A DNA stretch of 64,000 bases from UBA6912 sp041611095 (GTDB lineage: Bacteria > Actinomycetota > Acidimicrobiia > Spongiisociales > UBA5794). Position numbers and translations under genes: made by a program. Positions 1 to 8,059 of the stretch are shown here, piece by piece. The stretch spans positions 23,272 through 87,271 of the forward strand of contig JBFINP010000006.1 of NCBI GenBank assembly GCA_041611095.1, written 5' to 3'. The notes under the pieces were generated by a model. It searched no databases. It was not told the origin of the DNA and saw nothing but the letters and a program-made list of their open reading frames with translations. Position 1 is the stretch's first letter. Every line of letters begins with the position of its first letter.

Positions 1-1576
1 TCAGCGACGGCTTGCCGCTGTCGACTGCACGATCGAGCGCAGGTCGGAGTTCGTCGGGGTGGGTCACCAGCTCACCGTACCCGCCCAGCGCGGTGACGAC
101 GTCGTGATACGGCCGGCGGCCGAGATCGGAGGCCACGATGCGGTCGGGGTAGAACAGTCGGTGGAACGTCTTGATGTTGTTCCACACGCCGTCGTTCCCG
201 ACGACACCGACGATGGGGAGATCGTGGCGAACGAAGCTGTCGTACTCGAAGCCGTTGAATCCGAACCCGCCGTCACCGAAGACGATTCCGACCAGCCGGT
301 CCGGGTACGCGATCTTCGCGGCGAGGGCGAAGCCAGGGCCGGTGCCGAGGGTGCCGGCGGGGCCTGGCTCGAGCACGTGACCCGGCGTCGAGACCTGGAG
401 CCATTTCGCAGTCGTTGCGACGATGTCCCCCCCGTCGACGGCGACGATGGCGTCGGTGCCGAAGAACCGACCCACCTCCTTGCCGAAGCGCTGTGGCATG
501 ACAAACGTCCCGTCGATCTCCGCCTCCGCCTCGGCGGCGGCCCGCCTCTCGAGCTCCGCCGCCTGAATGTCACCGGTCCACGCCCGGGTGCTGTCCGAGC
601 CGTAGTTACCGGTCAACGCGGCGAGCTGGCTCAGGAACCGCCCGGGGTTGGCGATCACGGCGTGACCGGCAGGTCGATTCCACCCCAGCTTCACCTCTTC
701 GGCGTCTACTTGAATGACGATGGCGTCGGTGTTCACCTTCTGGCCGTATCCGGTGCGGAAGTCCCAGTCGACGCCCAACGCGAGGAGCGTGTCGCACTCG
801 GCGAGGGCGCGGCCTCGCGTGTGCACGCCGAGCAATGGATGGTCATGGGGAAGGCCGCCGCGAGCACCGGCGTTCAGGTACACCGGAGCATCGAGCGCCT
901 CGGCAACGGACGTGAGGCTCTTGACGTCGCCGCCACGGATCCCGCCGCCGGCGAAGATGACCGGGCGCTGCGCCTTGGCGAGCACGCTGGCCGTGTACTC
1001 GACGGCGGCGGGATCGCCGCCGCGTGGCTCTGTGGCCCGATAGCCCGTCGGTAGGTCTGTCGCCTCGTCGACCAGACCCGACTGCACGTCGAGCGGGATG
1101 TCGAGGAACACCGGTCCGCCGCGACCGGAGAAGGCGTGGCGCGCCGCCATGGCGATGTACTCGGCGAGGCGAGCCGTCTCCCACGCGGTGGAGCTCCACT
1201 TCGTGATCGTTCGGAAAAGCGGAGGATGATCCATCTCCTGTAGCCCCCCTGCGTGCTCTTGTCGGATCAGGTGGCGACCGCCGATGACGAGCATCGGCGT
1301 GTGGGCGAAGTGGGCATTCATGACGGCGGTGATCGTGTTCGTCACGCCCGGCGCCGCCGTGACCGCAGCCACGCCGAGCCTCCCGGTGAGCCGTGTGTAG
1401 GCCTCGGCCGCGTGCCCCGCCGTTTCCTCATGGCGAACGTCGACGATCCGTATGCCCTCTTCGACGCACCCGTCGAGAAGAGGGACGATGTGGCCACCGG
1501 TCAGCGTGAAGAGCGCGTCGACACCCTCGGCACGCAGTGCCTTGGCGACCAGCCGTCCTCCATGGATCTTTCCCAA
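1..1576 (-). CDS. Thiamine-diphosphate-dependent enzyme, acetolactate synthase-like (C-terminus cut by window edge)
   Basis: About 525 codons are present. The family is usually 540-570 residues, so only the C-terminal end is missing. The N-terminal Pyr domain has the catalytic Glu in the motif VRHEETAGHAAEAY (E50). The C-terminal PP domain has the ThDP/Mg signature, GDGGFGFNGFEYDSF near residue 433 followed by GNDGVWNN. No ATG fits. A TTG at 1576 lies 6 nt after GGAGG and gives MGKIHGGRLVAKAL, so I chose it. Homologues include acetolactate synthase, oxalyl-CoA decarboxylase, benzoylformate decarboxylase and 2-hydroxyacyl-CoA lyase. The sequence alone does not fix the substrate. No ilvN or ilvC is adjacent, which argues against a dedicated branched-chain enzyme. 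Family confidence is high; substrate is unknown. Confidence 0.85.
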   Translation of the reverse strand, partial: MGKIHGGRLVAKALRAEGVDALFTLTGGHIVPLLDGCVEEGIRIVDVRHEETAGHAAEAYTRLTGRLGVAAVTAAPGVTNTITAVMNAHFAHTPMLVIGGRHLIRQEHAGGLQEMDHPPLFRTITKWSSTAWETARLAEYIAMAARHAFSGRGGPVFLDIPLDVQSGLVDEATDLPTGYRATEPRGGDPAAVEYTASVLAKAQRPVIFAGGGIRGGDVKSLTSVAEALDAPVYLNAGARGGLPHDHPLLGVHTRGRALAECDTLLALGVDWDFRTGYGQKVNTDAIVIQVDAEEVKLGWNRPAGHAVIANPGRFLSQLAALTGNYGSDSTRAWTGDIQAAELERRAAAEAEAEIDGTFVMPQRFGKEVGRFFGTDAIVAVDGGDIVATTAKWLQVSTPGHVLEPGPAGTLGTGPGFALAAKIAYPDRLVGIVFGDGGFGFNGFEYDSFVRHDLPIVGVVGNDGVWNNIKTFHRLFYPDRIVASDLGRRPYHDVVTALGGYGELVTHPDELRPALDRAVDSGKPSL

Positions 1577-1600
1577 TTCGGTCCTCCGCTGCTGGTGATC

Positions 1601-2119
1601 CTATGTCACCTCGTCCACTGCCCAGCCGGTGTCCTCGAAGTGCCGCGGCTGGAGCAGGGCCACGAGCTCGCCGGACATGGCCGTGCGGTGGGGAGAGGCA
1701 CCCTCGACCACGTCGATCACGGCGATGGTCGCCGTTTTCATCTGCACCGACGCACCGGTCACTGCGTGCACCAAGGCTCCCCATGCGGGCTGGTGCCCGA
1801 CGACCATCAGGCGCTCGGCGTCGTCCCCCAGCCTCCGAATCACGGCGAGCGCGCCGTCGGGTGACGTGCCGTACAGGTGCCGCTCGACGACGATCTCGGT
1901 GGCCCACTCGCCGGCGTCGGCCGCGAGCTCGACGGTTCGTCGTGCCCGCACCGCCGACGAGGTGACTGCAACGTCCGGGATCTCGCCGATTCTGGCGATC
2001 ACGAGGCCCATCGTGCGGGCCGCTTCACGGCCCCGCCGGTTGAGGGGCCGCTCGTGATCGGTGGCGGCTCCCGCATTCCAGTCGGACTTGGCGTGACGCA
2101 TCACGAGCAGTCGTTTCAT
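1601..2119 (-). CDS. SixA-like phosphohistidine phosphatase (histidine phosphatase superfamily)
   Basis: 172 aa, the usual size for stand-alone SixA-type proteins. The N-terminus MKRLLVMRHAKSDW carries the RHG-type catalytic histidine (LxRHAxS). A second histidine is in VVGHQPAW near residue 117, as expected for the two-histidine phosphatase fold. SixA removes phosphate from phosphohistidine, classically on histidine phosphotransfer proteins. Actinobacterial relatives may act on other small phosphates. The gene lies upstream of the ThDP enzyme on the same strand with only 24 bp between them, so the two may be co-transcribed. It is divergent from the GNAT gene at 2155. Confidence 0.85.
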   Translation of the reverse strand: MKRLLVMRHAKSDWNAGAATDHERPLNRRGREAARTMGLVIARIGEIPDVAVTSSAVRARRTVELAADAGEWATEIVVERHLYGTSPDGALAVIRRLGDDAERLMVVGHQPAWGALVHAVTGASVQMKTATIAVIDVVEGASPHRTAMSGELVALLQPRHFEDTGWAVDEVT

Positions 2120-2154
2120 GGGCGGAGGCTACTGCGGGGTAGCCTGATCCGGCC

Positions 2155-2568
2155 ATGATCCGCTACACCAGCTCGTTGGAATCCGTAGACGAGGCCGCCC
2201 TCGCCGGCCCCTTCTTCACCGGCTGGCGCAATCCGCCCAGCCCAGCAACGCATCTCGAGGTCTTGCGGGGGAGCGACCACGTCGTGCTCGCTCGCCTCGA
2301 GGGCGACGACAGAGTCGTCGGCTTCGCCACGGCCATCACGGACGGCGTGCTGGCGGCGTTCATCCCGCTGCTGGAGGTGGTCCCCGAGTACCGCGGTCGA
2401 GGGATCGGGAGCGAACTCGTCCGCCGAATCATCGGTGCCGTCGGCCCGCTCTATGCAGTCGACGCCGTCTGTGACCCTGATCTCCAGCCCTTCTACCGAC
2501 ACCTCGGGCTCGAGCTGGGCCATGCCGTCATGCTGCGTGACTACGCACTCCAGAGTGGACGTCGCTGA
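2155..2568 (+). CDS. GNAT-family N-acetyltransferase
   Basis: 137 aa single-domain GNAT. The acetyl-CoA pyrophosphate-binding motif A is visible as VVPEYRGRGIGSELVRRI near residues 79-96. It is followed by a typical C-terminal FYRHLGLELGHAVML segment. The substrate cannot be told from sequence. The stop codon abuts the ATG of the next gene at 2569, so translation of the two is probably coupled. Confidence 0.85.
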   Translation: MIRYTSSLESVDEAALAGPFFTGWRNPPSPATHLEVLRGSDHVVLARLEGDDRVVGFATAITDGVLAAFIPLLEVVPEYRGRGIGSELVRRIIGAVGPLYAVDAVCDPDLQPFYRHLGLELGHAVMLRDYALQSGRR

Positions 2569-3099
2569 ATGGCCATCGACCCGACCGCGCGTTCCGCAGC
2601 ACGGCTTCAGGCCATGGCCGGCGATGAGCTGCGCAAAGGGGAGCGGATTGGCGCTGCGATTCCGGTGTGGCTTGGCGGCACCTACGTGCCCTTCCTCGGC
2701 ACGATCGTCCTGGCGGTCGTGCTGGCCTCGGTTGCGGCGTCGGCAGTCGCCATCAACCGGCTCGTGACCATCGCCATCGGCGCCGCCATCGGGGCATATG
2801 TGGGCCGGCAGCTGGCGTTGCGCGCCTCCCGGGATCATCCGGTGAGGGCGCGGGCGCTTCAGGTGTTCCTCGGTGCCACCGAACGCCGCGTGATCGTCTT
2901 CGAGCCGCGCAGCTGGGGCAAACCGGCGACGCTTGTCGCCGCGTTCCCGCTCGGTCAGGTCGCCCACCTCGAGTTCCAGAAGGGCGGGTTGGTCAGACCG
3001 AGCCGCCTCAGTTTCCTGACTCCCGCCGGTGAGCACCGCTACGAGTTCTCGGGGCTCTGGGACGTCGACTCGCTGCTCGAGGCTCTCGGCAGGAGCTGA
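2569..3099 (+). CDS. Hypothetical membrane protein
   Basis: 176 aa, not recognised. Two hydrophobic helices lie near residues 34-76 (VPFLGTIVLAVVLASVAASA, then ITIAIGAAIGAYVG-like), with a short basic N-terminus. A soluble C-terminal half follows with alternating strand-like pattern, ending FSGLWDVDSLLEAL. That half resembles a small PH-like or DUF domain, but I cannot name it. The ATG starts directly after the GNAT stop. The 3' end overlaps the convergent gene at 3039 by 61 bp. Coding status is supported by codon bias and by the coherent membrane topology. Confidence 0.65.
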   Translation: MAIDPTARSAARLQAMAGDELRKGERIGAAIPVWLGGTYVPFLGTIVLAVVLASVAASAVAINRLVTIAIGAAIGAYVGRQLALRASRDHPVRARALQVFLGATERRVIVFEPRSWGKPATLVAAFPLGQVAHLEFQKGGLVRPSRLSFLTPAGEHRYEFSGLWDVDSLLEALGRS

Positions 3100-3665
3100 T
3101 CCGGCGACGTACCGACGGTTGGCGACGCAACGTTGTGCCACAGCCCTTCGTAGCTGGCCACGAGGCCGTCTCCATCCACGGTGAGGTCGGCGCTGAACGT
3201 CCCGGACGAGAACCGGTACCGGTTCTCGGCGAGGCGCCGGTAGCTCTGTGTACGCCGGGTCACGGCGTGTCCCGGGAAGTCCACGTACGCGACGCTGATC
3301 TCTGCGGACTCGCCCACGGCCAGACCGAGCCGCCGGATCGCAAGGGTGTTGGTGGCGGGTGTCCATGCCAGATCGACGTCGACGGCGCCGTACAGATCGA
3401 GGATCGGGTTGTCTGCGACGTTCCATCCACCGTCTCCGTCGGCGTTCAGGGCCATGCGCCGGTCACCCGATGCGCCCTGGACATGTGCACCCACCGTCCT
3501 CGTACGCCACTTGCGGTCGGTTACGACCGAGTAGCGGATCTCGTAGGGCTCGCCATCGGTGACGAGGAGCGCCGTGCCGACGAGCCGGTGACCGTCCGGA
3601 ACTGCGTCCACGACGCAGCGATCGAGACCGAGACCGTCGAGACGCTGCCACATGGCGACTGGCAT
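3039..3665 (-). CDS. Putative glycolipid-binding protein (PF06475-like)
   Basis: 208 aa. The sequence follows the putative glycolipid-binding domain: PYEIRYSVVTDRKWRTRTV, then WTPATNTLAIRRLGLAVGES with the family hallmark T-N-x-L-x-I-R-R-L, then a C-terminal FSADLTVDGDGLVASYEG block. Members bind glycolipids in a beta-rich barrel-like fold; the physiological role is poorly known. The last ~20 residues (Ser/Pro rich) overlap the convergent membrane-protein gene, so the C-terminus may be variable. No close operon partner. Confidence 0.7.
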   Translation of the reverse strand: MPVAMWQRLDGLGLDRCVVDAVPDGHRLVGTALLVTDGEPYEIRYSVVTDRKWRTRTVGAHVQGASGDRRMALNADGDGGWNVADNPILDLYGAVDVDLAWTPATNTLAIRRLGLAVGESAEISVAYVDFPGHAVTRRTQSYRRLAENRYRFSSGTFSADLTVDGDGLVASYEGLWHNVASPTVGTSPDQLLPRASSSESTSQSPENS

Positions 3666-3747
3666 TCGTGCAGCCTAGGCCGGGAGCTCGACTGCACTCC
3701 TCGTGGGGCGGGCCGATAGGGTGGGCGGCGCGACGGAGCGCTACCCC

Positions 3748-4893
3748 ATGACGCAATCGAGCGACCTCAACCCCGATCGAACTGTGGCCGGCACCGAAGA
3801 GGAGCCTGCGGCCCGCGTCCCGTGGAAACGGGCCGGTCAGAGCCTGCTCTCGATCGTCATCGTCGTGGGCATCTTCGCCGGTGTCATGCCACGGATCGCC
3901 GACTACCCCGACGTTTGGGCGACGGTGCAGGATCTGACGTGGTTGGAGGCGACCTCGTTGCTCCTCCTCGCCCTGTGGAACCTCGCCACCTACTGGTTCG
4001 TCATCGTCGCCGCGCTGCCCGGCCTCCGACTACGCGAGGCGGCTGTCGTCAACCAGGCGTCCACGGCTGTGTCCAACACGTTGCCTGGAGGAGGGGCGAT
4101 CGGCGTGGGCGTGACCGTCGCCATGTTGACGTCGTGGGGTTTCACCATCGCTGCGATCACCCGGTCGGCGCTGGTGACGGGCATCTGGAACAACTTCGTG
4201 AAGCTCGGGATGCCGGTGGTTGCGCTAGCACTCTTGGCGCTCGAAGGTGGGATCACCCCGGGCCGGATCGCTGCGGCGGCGATTGGCATCGGCGCGCTCA
4301 TCGGCGCCATCGTGCTGTTCGGTCTCGTCCTCAAGAGCGAGCGGCTCGCTCGGTCGATCGGCAACGGACTGGGGACGGCCGTCAACAAGCTGAGGTCGCT
4401 GGCTCGCCGTGAACCGACCGATGGCTGGGGCGACCGCGCCGCACGGTTCCGCGCCGAGACCGTCGGCTTCCTGCGGCACCGGTGGCTGCAACTGACGTGG
4501 ACGAGCATCGTCAGCCACGGCTCCTTGTACATCGTGCTCCTCGTCACGCTCCGGCACGTCGGAGTGTCCCAGCAGGAGTTGAGCTGGATCCAGGTGCTGG
4601 CGGCGTTCTCGTTCGTCCGGCTCATATCGGCGCTGCCCATCACCCCGGGCGGTGTCGGCGTGGTCGAGCTCGGGTATGCAGCGGCACTCACGATCGGCCT
4701 CGATCCCATGACGAAGGCGCAGGTGGTCGCGGCGATCCTCGTGTTCCGGGTCATCACGTACGCAGTTCCCATCCCGTTGGGAGCCACCTCGTACGTGATC
4801 TGGCGGCGCAACCGCACGTGGAGGCTGTCGACGGACGAGCGTGCCGTCCTCGCGGGGGATGCCTACGAGTCGCCCGAGCCGGCCGCACCGTAG
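3748..4893 (+). CDS. Lysylphosphatidylglycerol synthase-TM / UPF0104-type integral membrane protein
   Basis: 381 aa from the ATG at 3748 (MTQSSDLNPD), preceded by GGAGCG at about 7 nt; an upstream in-frame GTG would only add non-conserved residues. About eight hydrophobic segments run from residue ~30 to ~365. The typical pattern is present: a first helix followed by VWATVQDLTWLEATSLL, then ALPGLRLREAAVVNQASTAVSN and ALPITPGGVGVVELGYAAAL. The PGGVGVVE motif is characteristic of the flippase-like domain of MprF and of the AglD/UPF0104 family. No aminoacyl transferase domain is attached, so lipid transport or an accessory envelope role is more likely than lysyl transfer. Overlaps the convergent PAP2 gene by 31 bp. 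Confidence 0.8.
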   Translation: MTQSSDLNPDRTVAGTEEEPAARVPWKRAGQSLLSIVIVVGIFAGVMPRIADYPDVWATVQDLTWLEATSLLLLALWNLATYWFVIVAALPGLRLREAAVVNQASTAVSNTLPGGGAIGVGVTVAMLTSWGFTIAAITRSALVTGIWNNFVKLGMPVVALALLALEGGITPGRIAAAAIGIGALIGAIVLFGLVLKSERLARSIGNGLGTAVNKLRSLARREPTDGWGDRAARFRAETVGFLRHRWLQLTWTSIVSHGSLYIVLLVTLRHVGVSQQELSWIQVLAAFSFVRLISALPITPGGVGVVELGYAAALTIGLDPMTKAQVVAAILVFRVITYAVPIPLGATSYVIWRRNRTWRLSTDERAVLAGDAYESPEPAAP

Positions 4894-5597
4894 CCCGTGG
4901 CCGCCGCCTCGGTGATGCGGGGCACCGCACGGAACCGCTCCACGATGATCGCCGCGACGATCGCCGACGCCGCTCCGAACGCGACACCGGCGACGACGTC
5001 GGTGAACCAGTGGGCCCCCAGGTAGACGCGGCTTCCCGCCATGACGAAGGCGAACGCCGCTGCCGCGATCTCGAGATTGCGGCGGGCAGGGCCGGCGGGT
5101 ACGAAGATGATGACCAGCGAGAGAGCGACGACCGCACCGGCCGTAGCGTGGCCGGACGGGAAGGCCGCGGTGACGCTCTCCACGAGCGCAACCGGGGGTC
5201 GAGGCCGTCCGTAGGCCGCTTTGAGGATGCCGATGAAGGGATCGGAGAGGGCTGCGGCGAGAAGCCAGACGGCGAGCCCCGCCCAACGGCGACGCACCGA
5301 GAGGTACACGGCGACCACGGCCCGAAGCGGCCACACGAGCCAAGCGCTGCCGATGAACGCCATGGCATGTGCCAGCACGGTCAGCGGACCCCATTTGATC
5401 GGATAGATCCAGTCGTAGAGCTGCTCGTCGAACGCGTAGATGGCGTCACGAACCGGCGGGATCGCCATCGCCACGAACAACGTCCCGGCGATGATCCACA
5501 AGAGCACGACGAAGCGGACCGCCCTGGGGTGGTCGTGGAGGAGGAGCGCCTCGACACCGTGGTGTCCATCGTCGGGCGTGTGCACCGAAGCCGTCAT
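4863..5597 (-). CDS. PAP2-superfamily membrane phosphatase
   Basis: 244 aa from MTASVHTPDD. The three PAP2 phosphatase motifs are present in order: KAAYGRPRPP (KxxxxxxRP), FPSGHATAGAV (PSGH) and SRVYLGAHWFTDVVAG (SRxxxxxHxxxD). Five or six transmembrane helices surround them. Such enzymes dephosphorylate lipid phosphates such as undecaprenyl pyrophosphate, phosphatidic acid or phosphatidylglycerophosphate on the outer face of the membrane. It sits tail to tail with a flippase-like protein, suggesting envelope lipid handling. The exact lipid is not determined. Confidence 0.85.
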   Translation of the reverse strand: MTASVHTPDDGHHGVEALLLHDHPRAVRFVVLLWIIAGTLFVAMAIPPVRDAIYAFDEQLYDWIYPIKWGPLTVLAHAMAFIGSAWLVWPLRAVVAVYLSVRRRWAGLAVWLLAAALSDPFIGILKAAYGRPRPPVALVESVTAAFPSGHATAGAVVALSLVIIFVPAGPARRNLEIAAAAFAFVMAGSRVYLGAHWFTDVVAGVAFGAASAIVAAIIVERFRAVPRITEAAATGYGAAGSGDS

Positions 5598-5650
5598 CAG
5601 GTTCCAGTCTCGCAAAGGGTCGGAGCTAGCGCCATGCCGGACCGCCGCGT

Positions 5651-6775
5651 TCAGGGCCGGAGGCGCTCGACGATGTGGTCGATGGCGCTCGTCAGCGTTG
5701 CGACGTCGTCGGGATCGATGTTGGGGAAACACGCGATGCGGAGCTGGTTGCGGCCGAGCTTGCGGTATCCGAAGGTATCGACGATTCCGTTCGCGCGGAG
5801 CACCGCCTCGACGGCGTCGGCGCTGACGTCCTCGGCGAGATCGATGGTTGCGACGGTCATGCTGCGCATGGCGGGATCGGCCACGAAGGGGCGGGCGTAG
5901 CCGGAAGCATCGGCCCATGCATACAGAGTGCGTGACGACCGTCCCGAGCGATCCTGTGCCCAGGCGAGGCCTCCGCGCTCCAGCATGCGGTCGATCTGGT
6001 GGGCCAGGAGGAACAGCGTGGCCGAGGAAGGCGTGTTGTAGGTCTGGTTCTTGCGCGAGTTGTCCACGGCCAGCTGGAGATCGAGGAACGGCGGCCGCCA
6101 CCGGCCGCTCGCAGCGATCGCGTCGATGCGGGCGAGTGCAGCCGGCGAGCAGAGCGACAGCCAGAGCCCTCCTTCGGACCCGAGTGCTTTCTGAGGGGAG
6201 AAGTAGTAGGCATCGAACGCCGCCGGCCCGACCGGGGCGACGCCCGCCGCCGAGGTGGCATCGACGAGCACGAGACCTTCCGCTCCGGCGGGCCGCTCGA
6301 TCGGCATCATCACGCCGGTGGACGTCTCGTTGTGGGTCAGTGCGTAGACGTCGACGTCGGCTGTCGGTTGCGGCAGCGGATGCGTGCCGGGAGGAGACTC
6401 GATCAGCTCGGGGTCCTCGAGATGGGGGGCTCCTGCGGTGACCGCGGCGAACTTCCCCGAGAACTCGCCGAACACGAGGTGCTGGCTCCTGCGCTCGACG
6501 AGACCAAACGCGGCCACATCCCAGAACGCCGTGGCCCCGCCGACACCGAGAACCACCTCGTAGCCGTCGGGCAGCTCGTACAACTCGGCCAGCCCGCGGC
6601 GCACCCTGGCCACGACGTCGCGGACGGGTCGCTGCCGGTGGCTCGTTCCCAGGTAGGTCGTTCCGGTGGCGGCGAGTGCTGCGACGGCCTCGGGGTCGAC
6701 GTTGGAAGGCCCCGACCCGAACCGGCCGTCACGCGGTATCAGGTGCGGGGGGAGGGTGATCTCGGGCGGCGCCAT
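5651..6775 (-). CDS. serC: Phosphoserine aminotransferase
   Basis: 374 aa, class V PLP-dependent aminotransferase of the actinobacterial SerC type. The start MAPPEITLPPHLIPRDGRFGSGPS matches the family N-terminus. The PLP lysine is K196 in YYFSPQKALGSEGG. Substrate-pocket motifs GTSHRQRPV and HNETSTGV are present. It converts 3-phosphohydroxypyruvate and glutamate to 3-phosphoserine and 2-oxoglutarate. It is divergent from the aminotransferase at 6842; the 66-bp gap must hold both promoters. Confidence 0.92.
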   Translation of the reverse strand: MAPPEITLPPHLIPRDGRFGSGPSNVDPEAVAALAATGTTYLGTSHRQRPVRDVVARVRRGLAELYELPDGYEVVLGVGGATAFWDVAAFGLVERRSQHLVFGEFSGKFAAVTAGAPHLEDPELIESPPGTHPLPQPTADVDVYALTHNETSTGVMMPIERPAGAEGLVLVDATSAAGVAPVGPAAFDAYYFSPQKALGSEGGLWLSLCSPAALARIDAIAASGRWRPPFLDLQLAVDNSRKNQTYNTPSSATLFLLAHQIDRMLERGGLAWAQDRSGRSSRTLYAWADASGYARPFVADPAMRSMTVATIDLAEDVSADAVEAVLRANGIVDTFGYRKLGRNQLRIACFPNIDPDDVATLTSAIDHIVERLRP

Positions 6776-6841
6776 CGTCCTGTCCGTTGGTTAGGGTGCA
6801 GCACTCGGAGATGCCGGGTTGCCCGGCGGAGGGTAGTGAGC

Positions 6842-8035
6842 ATGAGCGAGCTCTCACAGCGTGTCCAGGCGCTGGCCGAGTCGGCCACGATGGCGATCGA
6901 CGGCAAGGCCAAGGCGATGCGCGCCGCAGGGGAGCCGATCATCGGCTACGGAGCCGGCGAGCCCGACTTCCCTACGCCAGCCTTCATCGTCGCTGCGGCC
7001 GCCGAGGCCGTCGTCGACCCCCGCTGGCACCGCTACACCCCGGCGGCCGGGCTTCCCGAGCTGCGACAGGCTGTAGCCGTCAAGACGGCCCGGGACTCAG
7101 GCCTTGAGGTCGAGCCCGAGCAGGTCGTGATCACCAACGGCGGCAAGCATGCGGTCTACGCCGGGTTCCAGGTGCTCGTGGACCCGGGCGACGAGGTGCT
7201 GCTGCCGGCGCCGTACTGGGTGACGTACCCGGAGGCGATCCGGCTCGCCGGAGGGACGCCGATCGTGGTGCCTGCGGACGCGGGGTCCGGCCATCGAGTG
7301 ACTGTCGACGAGCTCGAGCGGGCCCGGACGGAGCGGACGAAGATGCTCGTCTTCGTCTCGCCGTCGAACCCGAGCGGTGCGGTGTATCCCCAAGACGAGG
7401 TTCGCGCCATCGGCGAGTGGGCCGCACGGCACGGGATCTGGGTGCTGACGGACGAGATCTACGAGCACCTCGTCTACGGAGGGGCCTCCGCGGCATCACT
7501 GCCGGTGGTGGCGCCCGAGGCCGCTGAACGCTGCGTCGTGGTGAACGGCGTCGCCAAGACCTACGCCATGACGGGCTGGCGCGTGGGCTGGCTCATCGGG
7601 CCACGCGCCGTCGCTGCGGGAGCGACGCGACTGCAATCCCACACGACCTCGAACGTCAACAACATCGCACAAGTTGCAGCACTCGCCGCTGTCTCCGGGC
7701 CGCTTGATGCCGTGTACGCCATGCGCGATGCGTTCGACCGGCGGCGAGGGAAGATGCACGACATGCTGAATGCGGTGCCCGGCATCGTGTGCCCGGAGCC
7801 GCAGGGCGCCTTCTATGCCTTCCCGTCGGCGGAAGGCCTTCTCGGTCGCGATCTCGGTGGCTCCGTAGCCGGATCGACGCTGGAGCTGGCTGCACTGCTC
7901 CTCGATCGCATCAAGATCGCCGTGGTGCCCGGCGAGCCGTTCGGGGCACCGGGGAGTCTCCGCTTGTCGTATGCGCTGGGCGACGACGACTTGGTCGAAG
8001 GTCTCGCCCGCCTCCAGGAGTTCGTCGGGGACTGA
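6842..8035 (+). CDS. Pyridoxal-phosphate aminotransferase, aspartate aminotransferase family (class I)
   Basis: 397 aa from ATG 6842 (MSELSQRVQALAESATMAID). The fold-type I PLP lysine is K239 in VNGVAKTYAMTGWRVGW. The cofactor and substrate motifs GAGEPDFPTP, NGGKHAVYAGF, SPSNPSGAVY and DEIYEHLVY are all present. It most resembles the AspC/AspB subgroup Ib that transaminates aspartate and sometimes prephenate or aromatic amino acids. Location next to SerC and a dehydroquinase fusion fits amino-acid biosynthesis. Confidence 0.9.
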   Translation: MSELSQRVQALAESATMAIDGKAKAMRAAGEPIIGYGAGEPDFPTPAFIVAAAAEAVVDPRWHRYTPAAGLPELRQAVAVKTARDSGLEVEPEQVVITNGGKHAVYAGFQVLVDPGDEVLLPAPYWVTYPEAIRLAGGTPIVVPADAGSGHRVTVDELERARTERTKMLVFVSPSNPSGAVYPQDEVRAIGEWAARHGIWVLTDEIYEHLVYGGASAASLPVVAPEAAERCVVVNGVAKTYAMTGWRVGWLIGPRAVAAGATRLQSHTTSNVNNIAQVAALAAVSGPLDAVYAMRDAFDRRRGKMHDMLNAVPGIVCPEPQGAFYAFPSAEGLLGRDLGGSVAGSTLELAALLLDRIKIAVVPGEPFGAPGSLRLSYALGDDDLVEGLARLQEFVGD

Positions 8036-8059
8036 CGGTTCGGTGGCTGCGGGGCCCGA